Source: Xenopus tropicalis
Taxonomy: Eukaryota > Chordata > Amphibia > Anura > Pipidae
Direction: 5' to 3'
DNA: 64,000 nucleotides
NCBI RefSeq assembly: GCF_000004195.4
Contig: NC_030677.2
Location: forward strand, 69,960,222 to 70,024,221
Shown one piece after another: positions 11,046 through 23,394 of the stretch. The notes under the pieces are model-generated. The model saw nothing but the letters and a program-made list of their open reading frames with translations. It was not told the origin of the DNA and ran no database searches. Numbering within the stretch: position 1 is the stretch's first letter; each line of letters opens with the position of its first letter. The position numbers and the translations under genes were made by a program.

Positions 11046-11468
11046 CATACCTCCCAACTGTCCCGATTTCCATGGGATGGTCCCGATTTTAACAGCTCAG
11101 CCTGCAGTCCCGAATTCTTATTGAAGTCCCTCATTGCCCTGTTGAAAAAAGATACAAAGTTTCTCAAACTTAATTAGATAAGTAGGCTTTTGGCAATTGT
11201 AACTAATAAGATAAACAGGTCTCTTGGGGGAACTGAGACTTCTGTATCTTAAAAGGCAGTTTCACCTTTTTTTAGCAAAACTGTGATAACACATAAAAAA
11301 AGACCACAAAACGCCCAGAAATGTCTTCAAACTTCAAATCACATGCCAAATTTTGTAAAATGGAAGTGGCATTTAGGGGGTCTGGCCACAAAAATGGGAG
11401 GGATCAAAAAAATTCACGCTGCATTTCATTTCCTTCTTCTCTGCATTTTCCAAATGTTGGCAGGTATG
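11046..11468 (+). mobile_element. hAT-type MITE (CATACCTCCCAACTGTCC ends), copy 1
   Basis: The left end CATACCTCCCAACTGTCCCG and the right end AAATGTTGGCAGGTATG are inverted relative to each other. Flanks CTCTAAAC (11038-11045) and CTCTACAA (11469-11476) agree at 6 of 8 positions, consistent with an old hAT TSD. A second copy lies at 14749-15104 in the opposite orientation. Confidence 0.75.
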
Positions 11469-12877
11469 CTCTACAATACTCCTTTATTGGACTAAATGCT
11501 AAGCACCTCAACCCTGCTGGTGTACTCACAGGTCAATAAAATTACCATTTAGGTCTGTTAAGGAGCAGTTGCTAGCATTTTCACCCACCCAACAAGCTTA
11601 AAGTACTGCAGGCAGCAAAATGGTCATAATTTTCCAGTGCCATTTAGATCCCGGACCCTTGGTCCACAGAATGTATTGATACCAATCTGATCCAATGTAG
11701 TCATTCTCATTAATCCCTTTTATGTAGATTTAAATGTATTCTATTTCCTCCTCATTATTATTAACTATTTCAGAAAGAACATGTACCTTATATGGTCTCC
11801 TATTCTGTTACCTGTATTATCTGTATTTTATTTTGCTAACTATATTTTTATACATTTTGTTTTCCTGTGATGTGTAGGAACAGGACTTCAAGTCTGTAAA
11901 ATACTTTTAATTTAATAAAACTATATAACTAAAGATACTGTGTAAGTTATGAATCATTTGTCCTGTAGTACATCCTGCACTATAAATCTCACTATACACG
12001 TTAATAGAGGATTGGTGGTAGGGTAGGAACACACTCATTTTTGGATCAAGCCAAATACCATATACTCAACAAAATTCTCACTGCATACCATACGGAATGC
12101 TACCCCCTTATTTTAAAATTTGTGTCTGAGTACAATTAACAAATCTGCATTACATTTGAAGAAAAATTTGTGCAAGTCTTTAAGGTCACATAATATTAAT
12201 GGTTTAGATTCAGTTTTGCTTAAACATTTTGCTAAACTCGAATTTTGCCCTGGGATTCAGCTCTATTATGAAAATAATTATGGATATGGTTCATCTCTGC
12301 ATTGGATACAAAGTAGACCATTTTTCCATTAACTCATTGATATCACTAATTATGCATTTGCTTCTAGGATTATAAATAAATGTTTTATTTCTTGTTTTTG
12401 CCTTTTTTAAGGAAAGTATGGTATTTTATGTGTTTTTCAATTGAAAGTAATATTTTCTGACCCTTCCTGTTCTCTGGTTTTGACTTTTTAAACAATGTAA
12501 CAGAAGTCAAGTCTCCTTCAGCCAAGACATATTTAATAATCAGATGGCTCCTGGCTCTCTGCCTGGGTGATTCTGGAACAGAGTTACCAGGCAGAGAATA
12601 GAAAGGGGCAGACAGATACTGCTTTCATTAGCAATTGCATTACAAATAATATTAAAATCATTAAAAATTTTAATGTATTGTTAAACGTTGCAAACAAATA
12701 TATATACTTTTTTCATTATCCTTAATTTTACTCATATGCTCTCCTGAAGACAGTCAAGGTAAATAGATCAATGGTATAATGTTTATGTTTCCTTGTCAGA
12801 AATTAAACCATGGTATTCCAGAGAGCTTATTTGCTGTGTGATTTTTGCCCTTTTTTCAGGTTAGGGGCTGCTAACGC
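11469..12877. other. No gene seen
   Basis: AT-rich DNA. A 70-codon plus frame (12120-12332) has no domain I recognise. Confidence 0.5.
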
Positions 12878-12885
12878 CACACGAG

Positions 12886-13168
12886 TAGTTATGAGCAAAT
12901 CTGTCCTGTTTTGTTTTGCCAAAAAATTTGCGAAACAGCGAAAAAATAACTTTTTGATGTGATTGTGACTTTTTTGAGGCAACCACAATGTGACTGAATC
13001 TTCTCTGACTTGACCGTGACTTTTTTGATGTGACCATGACTTTTTCCTCACTCTGCTAATTTTGTTCGCTGTGAATTTTTGTGCCCATTTTGCAGAAAAA
13101 TCTGGCAATGGTGAAATGTGGAATTTCGCTGCAAATCCATGCCTGGTGAAAAATTTTGCTCATCCCTA
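12886..13168 (+). mobile_element. hAT MITE (TAGTGATGAG family), copy 3
   Basis: The ends TAGTTATGAGCAAATCTGTC and TTTTGCTCATCCCTA are flanked by CACACGAG (12878-12885) and CACACAAG (13169-13176), a 7/8 TSD. The inside has three to four copies of a unit like TGTGACCGTGACTTTTTTGA. The right arm keeps AATCCATGCCTGGTGAAAAA. The 93-codon minus frame is a shadow of the array. Confidence 0.9.
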
Positions 13169-13549
13169 CACACAAGGGAATCAGCTCCAACACTAACATT
13201 AGTTTATTTTTTTCCAGTGCCAGGGACCATTGTGTCAGTCTGGGTCTAGGCACACATGACTGATATCTGCTCTGAAATGCATACTCTTATGTTTGAGTAC
13301 CCCATAATAGTGCTCCCCTTGGGATCTCTGTATCTCTGAGCCTATTTACACTGGTGGATAACTATTTTAGTAAAAAAAAACCTTTACCTTCCTAAAAAGA
13401 TGAGGGGTCATTTACAATGCACCACACAGTGTGCAATGTACACTGCATGGTGCATTATGTAAGTTCAATCAACATAAAGAAAAATCTTCAGCACACCACT
13501 TACATACATGTTCTCAAAAGGTGCTTGACTTCCACAGCCGCTCCCAAGC

Positions 13550-13652
13550 CTTTTTTCCATGTATCTTTGCAAAAGGGAAGAAGCACTCCAGTGTGTTGGC
13601 ATTGCCTTTAAATGATTTAAATGATTTCCATGCAAAGATACATGGAAAAAAG
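13550..13652. repeat. Perfect 22-bp inverted repeat inside a decayed MITE
   Basis: CTTTTTTCCATGTATCTTTG at 13550 onward (22 bases) is exactly inverted at 13631-13652, with about 59 bases between the arms. Looser inverted similarity (GACTTCCACAGCC and GGAAGTTGCCACAGG) extends outward, and 13404-13460 holds another short palindrome around GTGCAATGTACACTGCATGG. This looks like the hairpin core of an old foldback element of unknown family. Confidence 0.6.
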
Positions 13653-13740
13653 CATTATGGAAGTTGCCACAGGCCTTTGCTCTCCATCATCAGTGGCTGT
13701 GAGCACAGGAGACTGCACATTTACAAGTGAGTTAAAACAC

Positions 13741-14748
13741 CAGCTGTTACTAATGCTTTGCCTGTGCGTGTAGGAGTCCCATCTCCTCCAACTAGTTCCC
13801 TAAGTTGAATAAAATGTAAAAGTTTGGTAGTGTCATCTACATTAAATATGGGTGGGAGGGATCAAGTGCATTCTGTACAAAGCAGAAATGCCCCGTTGTG
13901 CATATTTTTTGAATGAGCACAAAAGTGAGAGACGTGTCTTTTTTAATGATCCCTAACGTTTCTCACATTTTGATTTGTGACTATGTTATGTACCCCTAAG
14001 ATGATATATAACTTGATTTTACTGATATCTTCAGCTTTTGTAAAAGGTAAAGTCGAATACAGCTTGTGATGAAAATATGATCTGTGTATAAGTGCTTTTC
14101 CCAAATGGTAACTTTTAGGTCAGCTCTGCCATAAAATCTTGAACATAGAACATGATGTCTTTGCAGCCACTTTATCCCATCTGACATTATTGAGGAAACT
14201 TCAGTGAATCTATTGTGTATAATGCTCTCCAAGGCCTGTGAATGCCCAAAAGGGAAATGATGAGTGTATTAGACATAGACTCACTGAGATAACAAAAGTT
14301 GAATGATTTCTCTCCTTTTTTCTCTGGAAAGCAAGATTAAAGGAAGCTGTAAAAACCATATAAATTGACCAAAATGGAAATGTAAACCATTTAAAAGAAT
14401 AGCAGCATCAGAATACCATATTTAGTTTAGCTGTTTTATCTCTTAAATGAAAAAATGCAATTAACAGAAAGCAGAATCTGAGGCAGTCTTTGAAAATCAT
14501 GAGCAAGAGGTCCACCTTATGGCAGAATAATTTATTACTTTGGGACAAAATTGCTTACTAAGCTGGTATCCTTATTCTATGTTGGAGGCAGATTTCAAAG
14601 GTTGAAAAAAAAATCCTGCTTACATCTTAATTATGTTGGTGCAACACAGAATTCACATGTTTACAAAATAAACATTGAACACCCTCTTTCCACAGAATAT
14701 AGGAGGTTATGTGAGGATGAAGAACAAATGTAATGTTCATAATGGATT
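13741..14748. other. No gene seen
   Basis: No element boundary or credible coding frame. Frames of 60-78 codons occur but are unremarkable. Confidence 0.5.
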
Positions 14749-15104
14749 CATACGTCCCAATATTTGAAAAATGCAAAGAGGGACAAAAATAAACAATGCA
14801 CATATCACAGTGAACAATTTTGTATGTGTTATTACAATTTTGCTAATGAAGGTGAAATTGCTCTTTAGGGTGTATGTCTTAGTTCCCCCAAGAGACCTGT
14901 TTATCTTATTAGTTACAATTGTATCTAAGTGCAGGTGTTAAGTATTCTGGGTTCTCTGCCTACTTATCTTATTAAGTTTGAGAAACTTTGTATCTTTTTT
15001 AGCATTCAGTGCAGAAGACCAAAGAGAAATGAGAATCCTGGACTGTGGGCTGAGCTGTTAAAATCATGACTGTCCCGCAAAAATTTGGACAGATGAGAGG
15101 TATG
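14749..15104 (-). mobile_element. hAT-type MITE (CATACCTCCCAACTGTCC family), copy 2
   Basis: CATACGTCCCAATATTTGAA at the left is the inverse of the right end of copy 1, and CTGTCCCGCAAAAATTTGGA near 15070 with GAGAGGTATG at 15095-15104 matches the inverted left end. Internal ATCTTATTAGTTACAATTG also matches copy 1 inverted. No clean TSD is visible, so the ends are approximate. Confidence 0.65.
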
Positions 15105-16051
15105 TATATATATAAGAAACCATAGATTCTGTTAATGTTATCTTATCGCTTTTTTTAATCTAAGTAGCTATATATCAAACAATGAATCTCTCTATATATT
15201 CTAAATACTAAAACATAATTAACATTCTGTAGCTATTAGCTAAATTGTTTTGGTATCACGAATAATAAATGATGACAGCCATATAAAATAACATTTCTAT
15301 GTAAAAGTATTTTCTAATAATAAAATACCTGTAACATACTGTATGACCAGCACACTATTTTGAAACAAAGAAACAAAAATAATTCTCGTATTACTGGCTG
15401 CTATAACTTCAATAGATGACCTAGCCTCTGAGCAACAAAATAAACATTACTTCATGCTGAGGCTAGTTGTGAATTGACCCTTGTGATGTTTATTTCTTTG
15501 TGTTTGTCATTTTCTCCATCTCTACTGCTACTAAATTAGGTGTGAAAGGTCCTAGCCTGCTAAATAAAGTATATTTAAAGAAATATGTTGCAAAGTCACG
15601 TCATTGTGCCCTTTTGTACAAAATCGGAATTAATTCAGGAGACACTGTAATGTACTTATAAAGAAAGTACATGCCATTTTGATCTTTTCAAAAGCAGATG
15701 CCTTCCAATATACATGAGACATATATTTAATGAAACAAGAACAGACCCCTCCGATTTGCCACTTGACCATTGAGGAGAGAATATATAAACAAAGGTAAGG
15801 TCAATACAACCAAACCTTACTCATTAATCAGGACTGGAGGGAAGCTTGTTGCTCAGGGGTGGTTTTAATTTTGATCTTTTTTGCATATACCCATGATTAG
15901 AACAAATATTTAATATTTAATTTTTTAAAACAGGGCACCTTTTGCCTCTTTTATCAGCAATCAGTTGTATTTAAGTATTTGATATGTATGTCCAATGTAT
16001 AGACCCATTTATTGCACAGCACAGCATAATATGTTGGCAATGAAGAGCAGG
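15105..16051. other. No gene seen
   Basis: AT-rich DNA without a recognisable element. Confidence 0.5.
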
Positions 16052-16710
16052 GCTGGAACTAGGGGTAGCCAGAAGAGGCACCTGCCTAGGGCTCAATGAT
16101 CGAGGGGTGCCAAGCAGCTACCACTCCTGCCTACCCCTAGGGGCTGATTTACTAACCCACGAATTCGAATTGGAAAAATTCCGATTGGAAAATGAACATT
16201 TTGCGACTTTTTCGTATTTTTTTGCGATTTTTTTCGGCGCCTTTACGACTTTTCGGAAATTATCGCGACTTTTTCGTTACCAATACGATTTGCGCGAAAA
16301 AACGCGAGTTTTTCGTAGCCATTCCGAAAGTTGCGATTTTTTCGTAGCGTTAAAACTTTAAAGGCGCGACGTTTTGCGCAAGTTTTAACACTACGAAAAA
16401 ATTGCAACTTTTTGCGCAAGTTTTAACGCTACGAAAAAATCGCAACTTTCGGAATGGCTACGAAAAACTTGCGTTTTTCCGCAAAAATCGTATTGGTAAC
16501 GAAAAAGTCGCGATAATTTTCCGAAAAAATCGCAAAATACCGATCATTACAAAAAAAACGCAATCGGACGCATTCGGCCCGTTCGTGAGTAAGTAAATGG
16601 GCCCCTTAGTCTGTGCCTGTCATTACACAGCAGAGGCAATGACTTCCCCCTCCACAACAGAACTGCCCAAGGGTGGAGGGAAGGTGCTGGGGTTGCATAA
16701 GGCGCCTGGA
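16052..16710 (-). mobile_element. hAT MITE (CAGGGCCGGAACTAG family) interrupted by a palindromic MITE
   Basis: The left end CAGGGCTGGAACTAGGGGTA and following sequence matches the inverted right half of the complete copy at 28575-28828. It is broken at 16139 and resumes at 16607 with GTCATTACACAGCAGAGGCA, which matches the same relative place in the 28-kb copy. The far end is degraded near GCGCCTGGAATTC. The outer element is older than the palindromic element it contains. Confidence 0.75.
16140..16606. mobile_element. Palindromic MITE, TA-flanked (copy C), nested
   Basis: GGGGCTGATTTACTAACCCA and GAGTAAGTAAATGGGCCCCT form the ends, with TA at 16138-16139 and 16607-16608. The host sequence is CCCCTAGT where uninterrupted in the 28-kb hAT copy, so the insertion duplicated TA. 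The inside is a near-complete palindrome of TTTTTCGTAGC and GCTACGAAAAA arms. Frames of 84 and 64 codons in it come from the repeat. Confidence 0.85.
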
Positions 16711-16719
16711 ATTCATTCT

Positions 16720-18397
16720 TGATTCAAGAAAAAAAATGTGGTTAAAAAAACAGAACTTAATATACATGTGCGTATTTCTCAAATATCAAATAGTCGGGAT
16801 TAAAGAAATAATGTGAAAAATTACCATTACCAACTAAAAGCTGCTTTATAGAAGTCAAGGGGAACTGAGGTTTTTTATTAATTTTTTTCCCAGCTCATTA
16901 AAAGAGTTGAGATTTTTAACCTAATTTTTCTGCAACTAAACACAACTGACTTTTTTCTTAAATATGCTAGTGCTTAGGAATAAAAACTGATGAAGTAGGA
17001 AAAAATTGCTGAGTTTTGTCATAGGTTTTTTCTGTGATTACGTTTTTTCCCCTTGAACTTATATAGTGAAAATGTACATCGCGGAATGCTAAAATGTAAG
17101 TATAAGTCCCCAAGGAGTTCCATGACCATATAAAAGCATGTGGCCAAAGGCTGGGGACTTCTAATATCCTTATATTTTACAACAGGGTATACATTATTTA
17201 TAATACACAAATTTCAGGAAGTCGTGTAACAGAAGCACCAATTATAACTGGTGACATTACCAAGCACCGTTTATAAGGATATAATTTACAGGATGTTTAT
17301 GATTCTTTTGTATTATAATGGTATATAATATATATAGTTTTCTTGGAATCCTGTGCGCTGAATAAAAACAATAAATCACAATTTTGTAGACTGTTCAGTA
17401 AAATATTTATTTTTAATATCAAATGAATGCCACTATAACAAACAATATTTCTGTTTGATTAAACATGATTAGATAGATAGATAAATAGATAGACAATAGA
17501 CATTGTGCATCAAGGCACTATACACTGTTTTTAACTTTTTGCTACCCTTTCTTTGTGTGCTCTGTTTAAGCTTATGTTTTATCTTATGTTTTGTTATAGA
17601 AATTAAAGAAATTATTTTCTTTGTCTGCATATTTTCTTCTGACTACTATAATACTGAGATACACATATATTCTATTTGTTAGTAGAAGCAATGATTAAAC
17701 TGAGTACAAACATTCAACCAAGACAAAAAACGCAATCACAAAGTTATTGTTTGTTGTTCAGTTACTTTCATAAGTTCTCTCCTGATGTGTATTTGGCTTT
17801 AAGATCATTTACAATGCCAGTCATATATCAACAAACATCTTTCATCTGTCTTAGCAGAGCAGATTTATAAAGCCCAGTTTATGGTCTTTGCTCAATCTCA
17901 GTGATTGTGCTTTGGAAAAATTATGAGCTTGTTGTTGACTTATCCAATAATTCTTATATAGTGCTTTCAAAAATTGTAACATGTTTGGGATTTGTAATGC
18001 TAAGCTTCTTGAGCTGAAAATGTAATGAAAAAAAGTTTGCTCGCAGCCATGAGTGGGTAAAAAAAAATGAGAGATATAGGGAAGTTCAAAGAGAAGAATT
18101 TAGAGAACAAGCAAACTCAGCAGTGTTTTTTGTTAAATAATATGAGAGTAAAGTAACATATGCTTCAGCATGCAGTAAATACATTTGTACATCTGTCTAT
18201 TTACTTACACAGAAGATGGAAAGATAAGGGTTACTTTCATTGTTTTTTTCTCAATTTTTATATTTTTGTTTTTGCCATTGCTGCAATAGTCCCATTCCAT
18301 CTCCCTAATTTTGGTAAAGTCATACAGTATATAAAAGTTAAATATGAATAAAATAACATAATTTTATCATCCATTTACACTGCAAAATAATAGTGAT
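16720..18397. other. No gene seen
   Basis: AT-rich DNA with a short imperfect GATA tract at about 17468-17492. No credible coding frame. Confidence 0.5.
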
Positions 18398-18500
18398 TAG
18401 AGATGAGATTTTTCAGCAGGCATGGATCCACGATTCGCCATTGGCGAAATGGGCACAAAAATATGCTGCGTGACAAAAAAAATATGTTGGATCAAAAACA
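18398..18500 (-). mobile_element. hAT MITE (TAGTGATGAG family), fragment
   Basis: TAGAGATGAGATTTTTCAGC followed by AGGCATGGATCC and CGCCATTGGCGAAATG matches the right arm of this family in inverted orientation. The other end is missing, so the copy is truncated in or near the CAAAAAAAATATG tract. Confidence 0.6.
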
Positions 18501-19570
18501 CTTTCTAGTTTTCAAAACAAAATATTGCAATTAATCTATTAACAAATTGTATAGTAGTTCATTATTATTTATTTGCTCCAACACAAAAACTTATTCTCCA
18601 AGTCATTAATTTCGTATGTATTTTACACTGAGCTTTAAAGATTTAGATGGCTGTTAATACTTGGTGCTAATATTGAGCTACTCTGAGTACTGACACATAT
18701 CAAAAATAACTTGTGTTACATTCCTGTGTTAAAATTGACTTGTCTGGTGTTTATTCGTCAAGATTTTCTCGCCTCTCTAACAACCCCGTGTCAAAATTGC
18801 CTTGGCTTTCTGACATCCACTCATCAAGATTGACTCACCTAATAACATCATTGCTGTCTGGTGTCATTTGGAGGGAGCAGGAAACCCAGTGCACTATACA
18901 AACAGACTTGATAAAAAACATCTTAACCACAAACCACCTTACATTTTCCATCTACCGTTTACACACATTTGAAGGAGGAAGTATAGTATTATCTTCTGTA
19001 ACTCACAGCTAATAGCAAATCCAATAGTGGCAAGGAGTATCTATAAATATATTAGATTATGTGATGGAACTCCTAAAATCCAAAGCCATGGAAAGCATGC
19101 AAGATTTTTTCCAAGCTGCAAATAATTGTTTTTGACAATAAAGCACCAAACAAAGTTTGTAAGCTTGCTGAGTAGTCTATACAAATTAAATAAACCCATC
19201 TAATGATGCTAGTAGACCATAGAAAATATCTGAGCAACAAATACTCTTGCTGCATTGTTGGTAGCAGCCAATGTATTACTTCCTATTTACTGTAGAGATA
19301 CATCTCCATCCAAGTTACTATGCACTTCTTTCCCCTCCACTATAGAGTGCCACTATATAATGCAACCATACTTGCGACCATGTGTTATCTAAACAAAAAA
19401 AAAAAAATGAAGGAAATATTCCTGGATACACAAATTTCTTATAATGCCATGTTTTGTTGTAACTCTTTTAGCCTCCTGTGGAAATGATAATAGAGAGCTA
19501 CTGTATGATTTAAGCGCAACACGAGCAATATTTGACATTTCTACAAAACTATCCAACATGTTTTAATTTT
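18501..19570. other. No gene seen
   Basis: No recognisable element. The frame at 18713-19012 (99 codons) has no domain I recognise. Confidence 0.5.
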
Positions 19571-20233
19571 CATAGTTACATAGTTACATAGTTACATAGT
19601 TACATAGGGTTGAAAAAAGACCATTGTCCATCAAGTTCAACCCATCCGAGTAAACCCAGCACACAACCTATACTAACCAATCTATACACTCACATACATA
19701 AACTATATTTATATACAACCAGTAATTCTAACTGTAGATATTAGTATCACAATAGCCTTGGATATTCTGCTTGTTCAAAAACTCACCCAGGCCCCTCTTA
19801 AAGGCATTAACAGAGTCTGCCATTACCACATCACTAGGAAGGGCATTCCACAGCCTCACTGCCCTCACCGTGAAAAACCACCTACGCTGCTTCAAATGGA
19901 AGCTCTGTTCCTCTAATCTATAGGGGTGACCTCTGGTGCGCTGATTGTTTTTATGGGAAAAAAGAACATCCCCCAACTGCCTATAATCCCCTCTAATGTA
20001 CTTGTACAGAGTAATCATGTCCCCTCGCAAGCGCCTCTTTTCCAGAGAAAACAACCCCAACCTCGACAGTCTAACCTCATAGCTTAAATCTTCCATCCCC
20101 TTTACCAGTTTAGTTGCACGTCTCTGCACTCTCTCTAGCTCATTAATATCCTTCTTAAGGACTGGAGCCCAAAACTGCACTGCATACTCAAGGTGAGGCC
20201 TTACCAGGGACCTGTAACATCTATATAAAGCAG
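19571..20233 (-). pseudogene. L2/CR1-type LINE 3' end with reverse transcriptase C-terminus (5'-truncated)
   Basis: On the minus strand an open frame runs from about 20233 to 19728 and encodes the end of a non-LTR reverse transcriptase. It begins with LVRPHLEYAVQFWAPV, then ELERVQRRATK, RLSRLGLFSLEKRRLRGDMI, and ends with a conserved AVRLWNALPSDVV segment. These are known signatures of the L2/CR1 C-terminal region. The fragment is 5'-truncated, as usual for LINE copies, and ends in a TACATAGT repeat tail (19571-19607 on the plus strand). The upstream fingers and palm with the YADD site are absent, so it cannot be active. Confidence 0.88.
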
Positions 20234-20702
20234 TTGAAGCAGAACTTAATTTTTTATAAACCTTTAAAAGAATGGCTGTATTTGAAATTAAGGTATTTTA
20301 GAACAAATTTCATATCTGTCACTATATTAATTATAACTGTATTATTTTTTAAATTATTACATTGCTTGAAATGAGTATACTGTATGTATGTTAAATATAT
20401 ATTTGTGTGTAGGGGGACTGCCAGTGTCCAGTTCATTAACACTGTGCGTTTTATTCATTAAAGATATATCTGGTCTCACAAAAATACTATTGGTGGTGTT
20501 AAAATAATCCAAGTTACTGATTAACCAAGGTCAGATCTGTATATTCCACAATGTAATAAAGCACATTTCATTTTTGTGCATCCAGGGGAGTAATAAATAG
20601 CATCCTTTTTTTGTATTGAAGAAATAAAAGCATACCCATTCCTTTTGTCTTTTCTCTATGTACTGTTCCCTCTCTAAATCGGTTGCTATCGGTGTACGCT
20701 TG
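20234..20702. other. No gene seen
   Basis: AT-rich DNA between the LINE end and the next MITE. Confidence 0.5.
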
Positions 20703-20883
20703 GGGGTATATTTATCATGCTGTGTAAAAATTGGACTAAAACATCACTGGTGATGTTGCTCATAGCAGCCAATCAGATGCTTTGCTTTGGTTTTCTAACT
20801 GTTGAAATATAATTGCTGATTGGTTGCCCTGGGCAACATCACTGGTAATGCGTCACTTTTTACACAAAATATAAATATACCCC
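20703..20883. mobile_element. MITE with GGGGTATATTTAT ends
   Basis: GGGGTATATTTATCATGCTG and the inverted right end ATATAAATATACCCC frame about 180 bp. GTGTAAAAA and TTTTTACAC also mirror. Inner GGTGATGTTGCTCATAGCAG and TGGTTGCCCTGGGCAACATC form a central imperfect palindrome. Flanks TTG and TTA could be a 3-bp TSD. A related layout is at 52806-52945. Confidence 0.7.
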
Positions 20884-21781
20884 TTAGTGAAGGGCTTTGC
20901 CGGTGAGTATTTGTGAGCACTCTCTGTTCTTGCGTACAAAGCACCCTCATGATTATTCCTTAATGCGCATGCACTGCCTACTAATTCACCATCTGTGCAT
21001 GCTCCTGGGTCTTGGTCTTTGTAAAGGAAAGGTGGATGATGGATATTTTTTCTACAAAGTGGGGTTTGATCAGACAAAGAGCTTGAAATAGAGGGGCTTG
21101 ATACTGACGCCAGACATGAAACCTTTTTTTACATCATAACATCATAAGAATGCATGCTATTTATAATTTTGCTTGATGCTTTTACATTACCTTTCTGATC
21201 CCCCATGTTCCTCTATGAGGGGGCTGCCATATTTGTGCAGCAGAAGACCGTTGGCATTAGAAGCTATCACTGAGGGTTAAGAAGGGACAGGCAAGTTGGC
21301 AAAACAGTCAGGTTTAGGAATTTCAAGTAACAATTACTTACAAAAGCAATCCTGTCAGTGAAAAATGATTAACATGACATTGGTTTTACTCTACTGAGCT
21401 TACCCATATTTAAGAACTTTAATACCGTTTACATGTTTTTAATAGTTTTATAACCTATTATTTGTGTAGGATGTTCTTTTTATTATTTTGTGCACTTATA
21501 AAATGTAATGTTGATGTTTGGAGTATCCATTATAAAAGGGAAAAGAACCCTTACTGGTTTATGCACTTGTTCATGAGTAAGCATGGTGTCCACTACACAA
21601 AATGCGCAGAACCTCTGATCTTTATATGCATGATACCAACTGGATACTTGTGAGTAGCCTGTATGCTATGATTTTTATTCTTTAAATAAACATATTGCGC
21701 TATATATGCCTTTTTTTGTATGATAAACTTGGCAAGAACTGTTTTTAAGTCTTTGCCTTGTGGAAGTGATTGATTGAGCCT
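20884..21781. other. No gene seen
   Basis: Low-copy-looking AT-rich sequence. Frames of 63-74 codons on both strands have no recognisable content. Confidence 0.5.
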
Positions 21782-22032
21782 TAGTGTTTGACTGAGATGC
21801 CAGGGGCCCTCAAGAAAACCTTGGACCATAGGCCCACTTTCTAAACTATTATTTCTCCTCTCCTCCTTCACACTCTTTATTATCCAAGTCTCTTTTCTCT
21901 ATACTTTCACATATATTTTTTCTCATACAGAAATAGGGAATGACCATACACTTGGCCAAATAGTTAGAAGCAAGAGGGCCCACTGACACCTGAGCCCACT
22001 GGGAGTTTTCCTTGTGCGCCAGTCCAACCCTA
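21782..22032. mobile_element. hAT MITE (TAGGGTTGGACTGG-type ends)
   Basis: A 251-bp segment has inverted ends TAGTGTTTGACTGAGATGCC and CGCCAGTCCAACCCTA and a perfect 8-bp TSD TTGAGCCT (21774-21781 and 22033-22040). The right arm GGGCCCACTG...CCCACTGGGAGTTTTCC resembles the GTCGGACTGG family at 61.4 and 62.3 kb. It is non-coding. Confidence 0.85.
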
Positions 22033-22040
22033 TTGAGCCT

Positions 22041-23394
22041 TGATTCCTCATTCACGGTGAGTAGACTTTCTCCACATGTTGGGTGAAGGTTGGTGAATCA
22101 CCGTTGGATTGCACTGGTCACTTTTGTAAGTATTGTCCCCTCAAAATTTTTGTAAGCTACACCAACATGTGTTTTGATGGATCTATGCATATACTACACC
22201 ATATTATTTCTTTTTTGTGCTTTCTTGTAGCTTGGCTACTAGTATACTTCATTGTTTGGATCCCAGACAGAGGGGAGAAAGAAAGGGAGCTGAAGTTATC
22301 AAATTAACATACAACTGAAGACCACAATAAGCGTTGAACATATTTCTATTTTATGTAAGCAGCCCTTCCAGTTGCCCCTCTCTGCTGTATAATGACAGAC
22401 TTCACAGAGTGGAATGAGTGTACCTTCATTCTGAATCCCTGCATTATAGTGGTCTTTGGAGTTTTTTTCAAATGTCTTGTAAAAGGTCAGATGTGTTTTG
22501 GGGCCACATATCCATGAATACCTATACATTGCAGAAATGGCTATGAATTTTTTTCACAGAATAATATATATTTATAAAGAGTATAGCTTCTGGTTAGTGT
22601 TTCTGGTATTACATTTTAAAATGTTGTTACAACTTTTTTGTTTTATAGTTTTGTATGTAAAAATATATGAAAAAACATGAAATAATGGAATCTTAATGTC
22701 AGCTTTCCAAGGCCATTTTATATGTATACATTTTTTACACTTCTGCTGCTTCTATAATTGCAGAGAGCTGCTAATGCCAAAGTCCTATACTGACAATTAC
22801 CTGACAGGAAAGGACACTCTGACTGATACAGTAAAGCTGTAGTAAATCTAGTCAATCAGTAATTTACTATGCCAAGAATTTGCAGGTTAGAATGTTGTAA
22901 CACATTTCTTGCTCTCTTTCGTTTGAGAAATTATATTAAATGCAGCTCTCTGAAACCACTCATATGATTAAGAACTTGAAGTCCTGCACTTACTGATGGC
23001 TGTGCATTATATTATGGAAATTATTTTTCTTGTACAAAATTTCACTCTCATATTATTAAAATACAATTTATGTTACTTTCCTGGTGCTCATATTTAAGGA
23101 GATAAGCATACAAAAGGAAACACAGTTAACTAATTTCAAATTTATGATAAAACCCTCTTATTTTTCATTTATATCAGTGATACCATTTGGTAGGGATTAA
23201 GTATTAATATACCAAACTCCAATAAGAACATTGATTAGAAATCTTTTTCTTGACAAAGAGCAGATATTTCTACAGCTGACACTAGCTGCATTACTTATGT
23301 GAGATAGTGTCTACGTATCAGGTAGGTATTAGGTGTCTGACAGCTGGAACTGCCTGTAGTGGTACCATAGAGGCAACTAGAAAACAGATTTAAT
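22041..23394. other. No gene seen
   Basis: AT-rich DNA with frames up to 76 codons and no recognisable domains. Confidence 0.5.
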
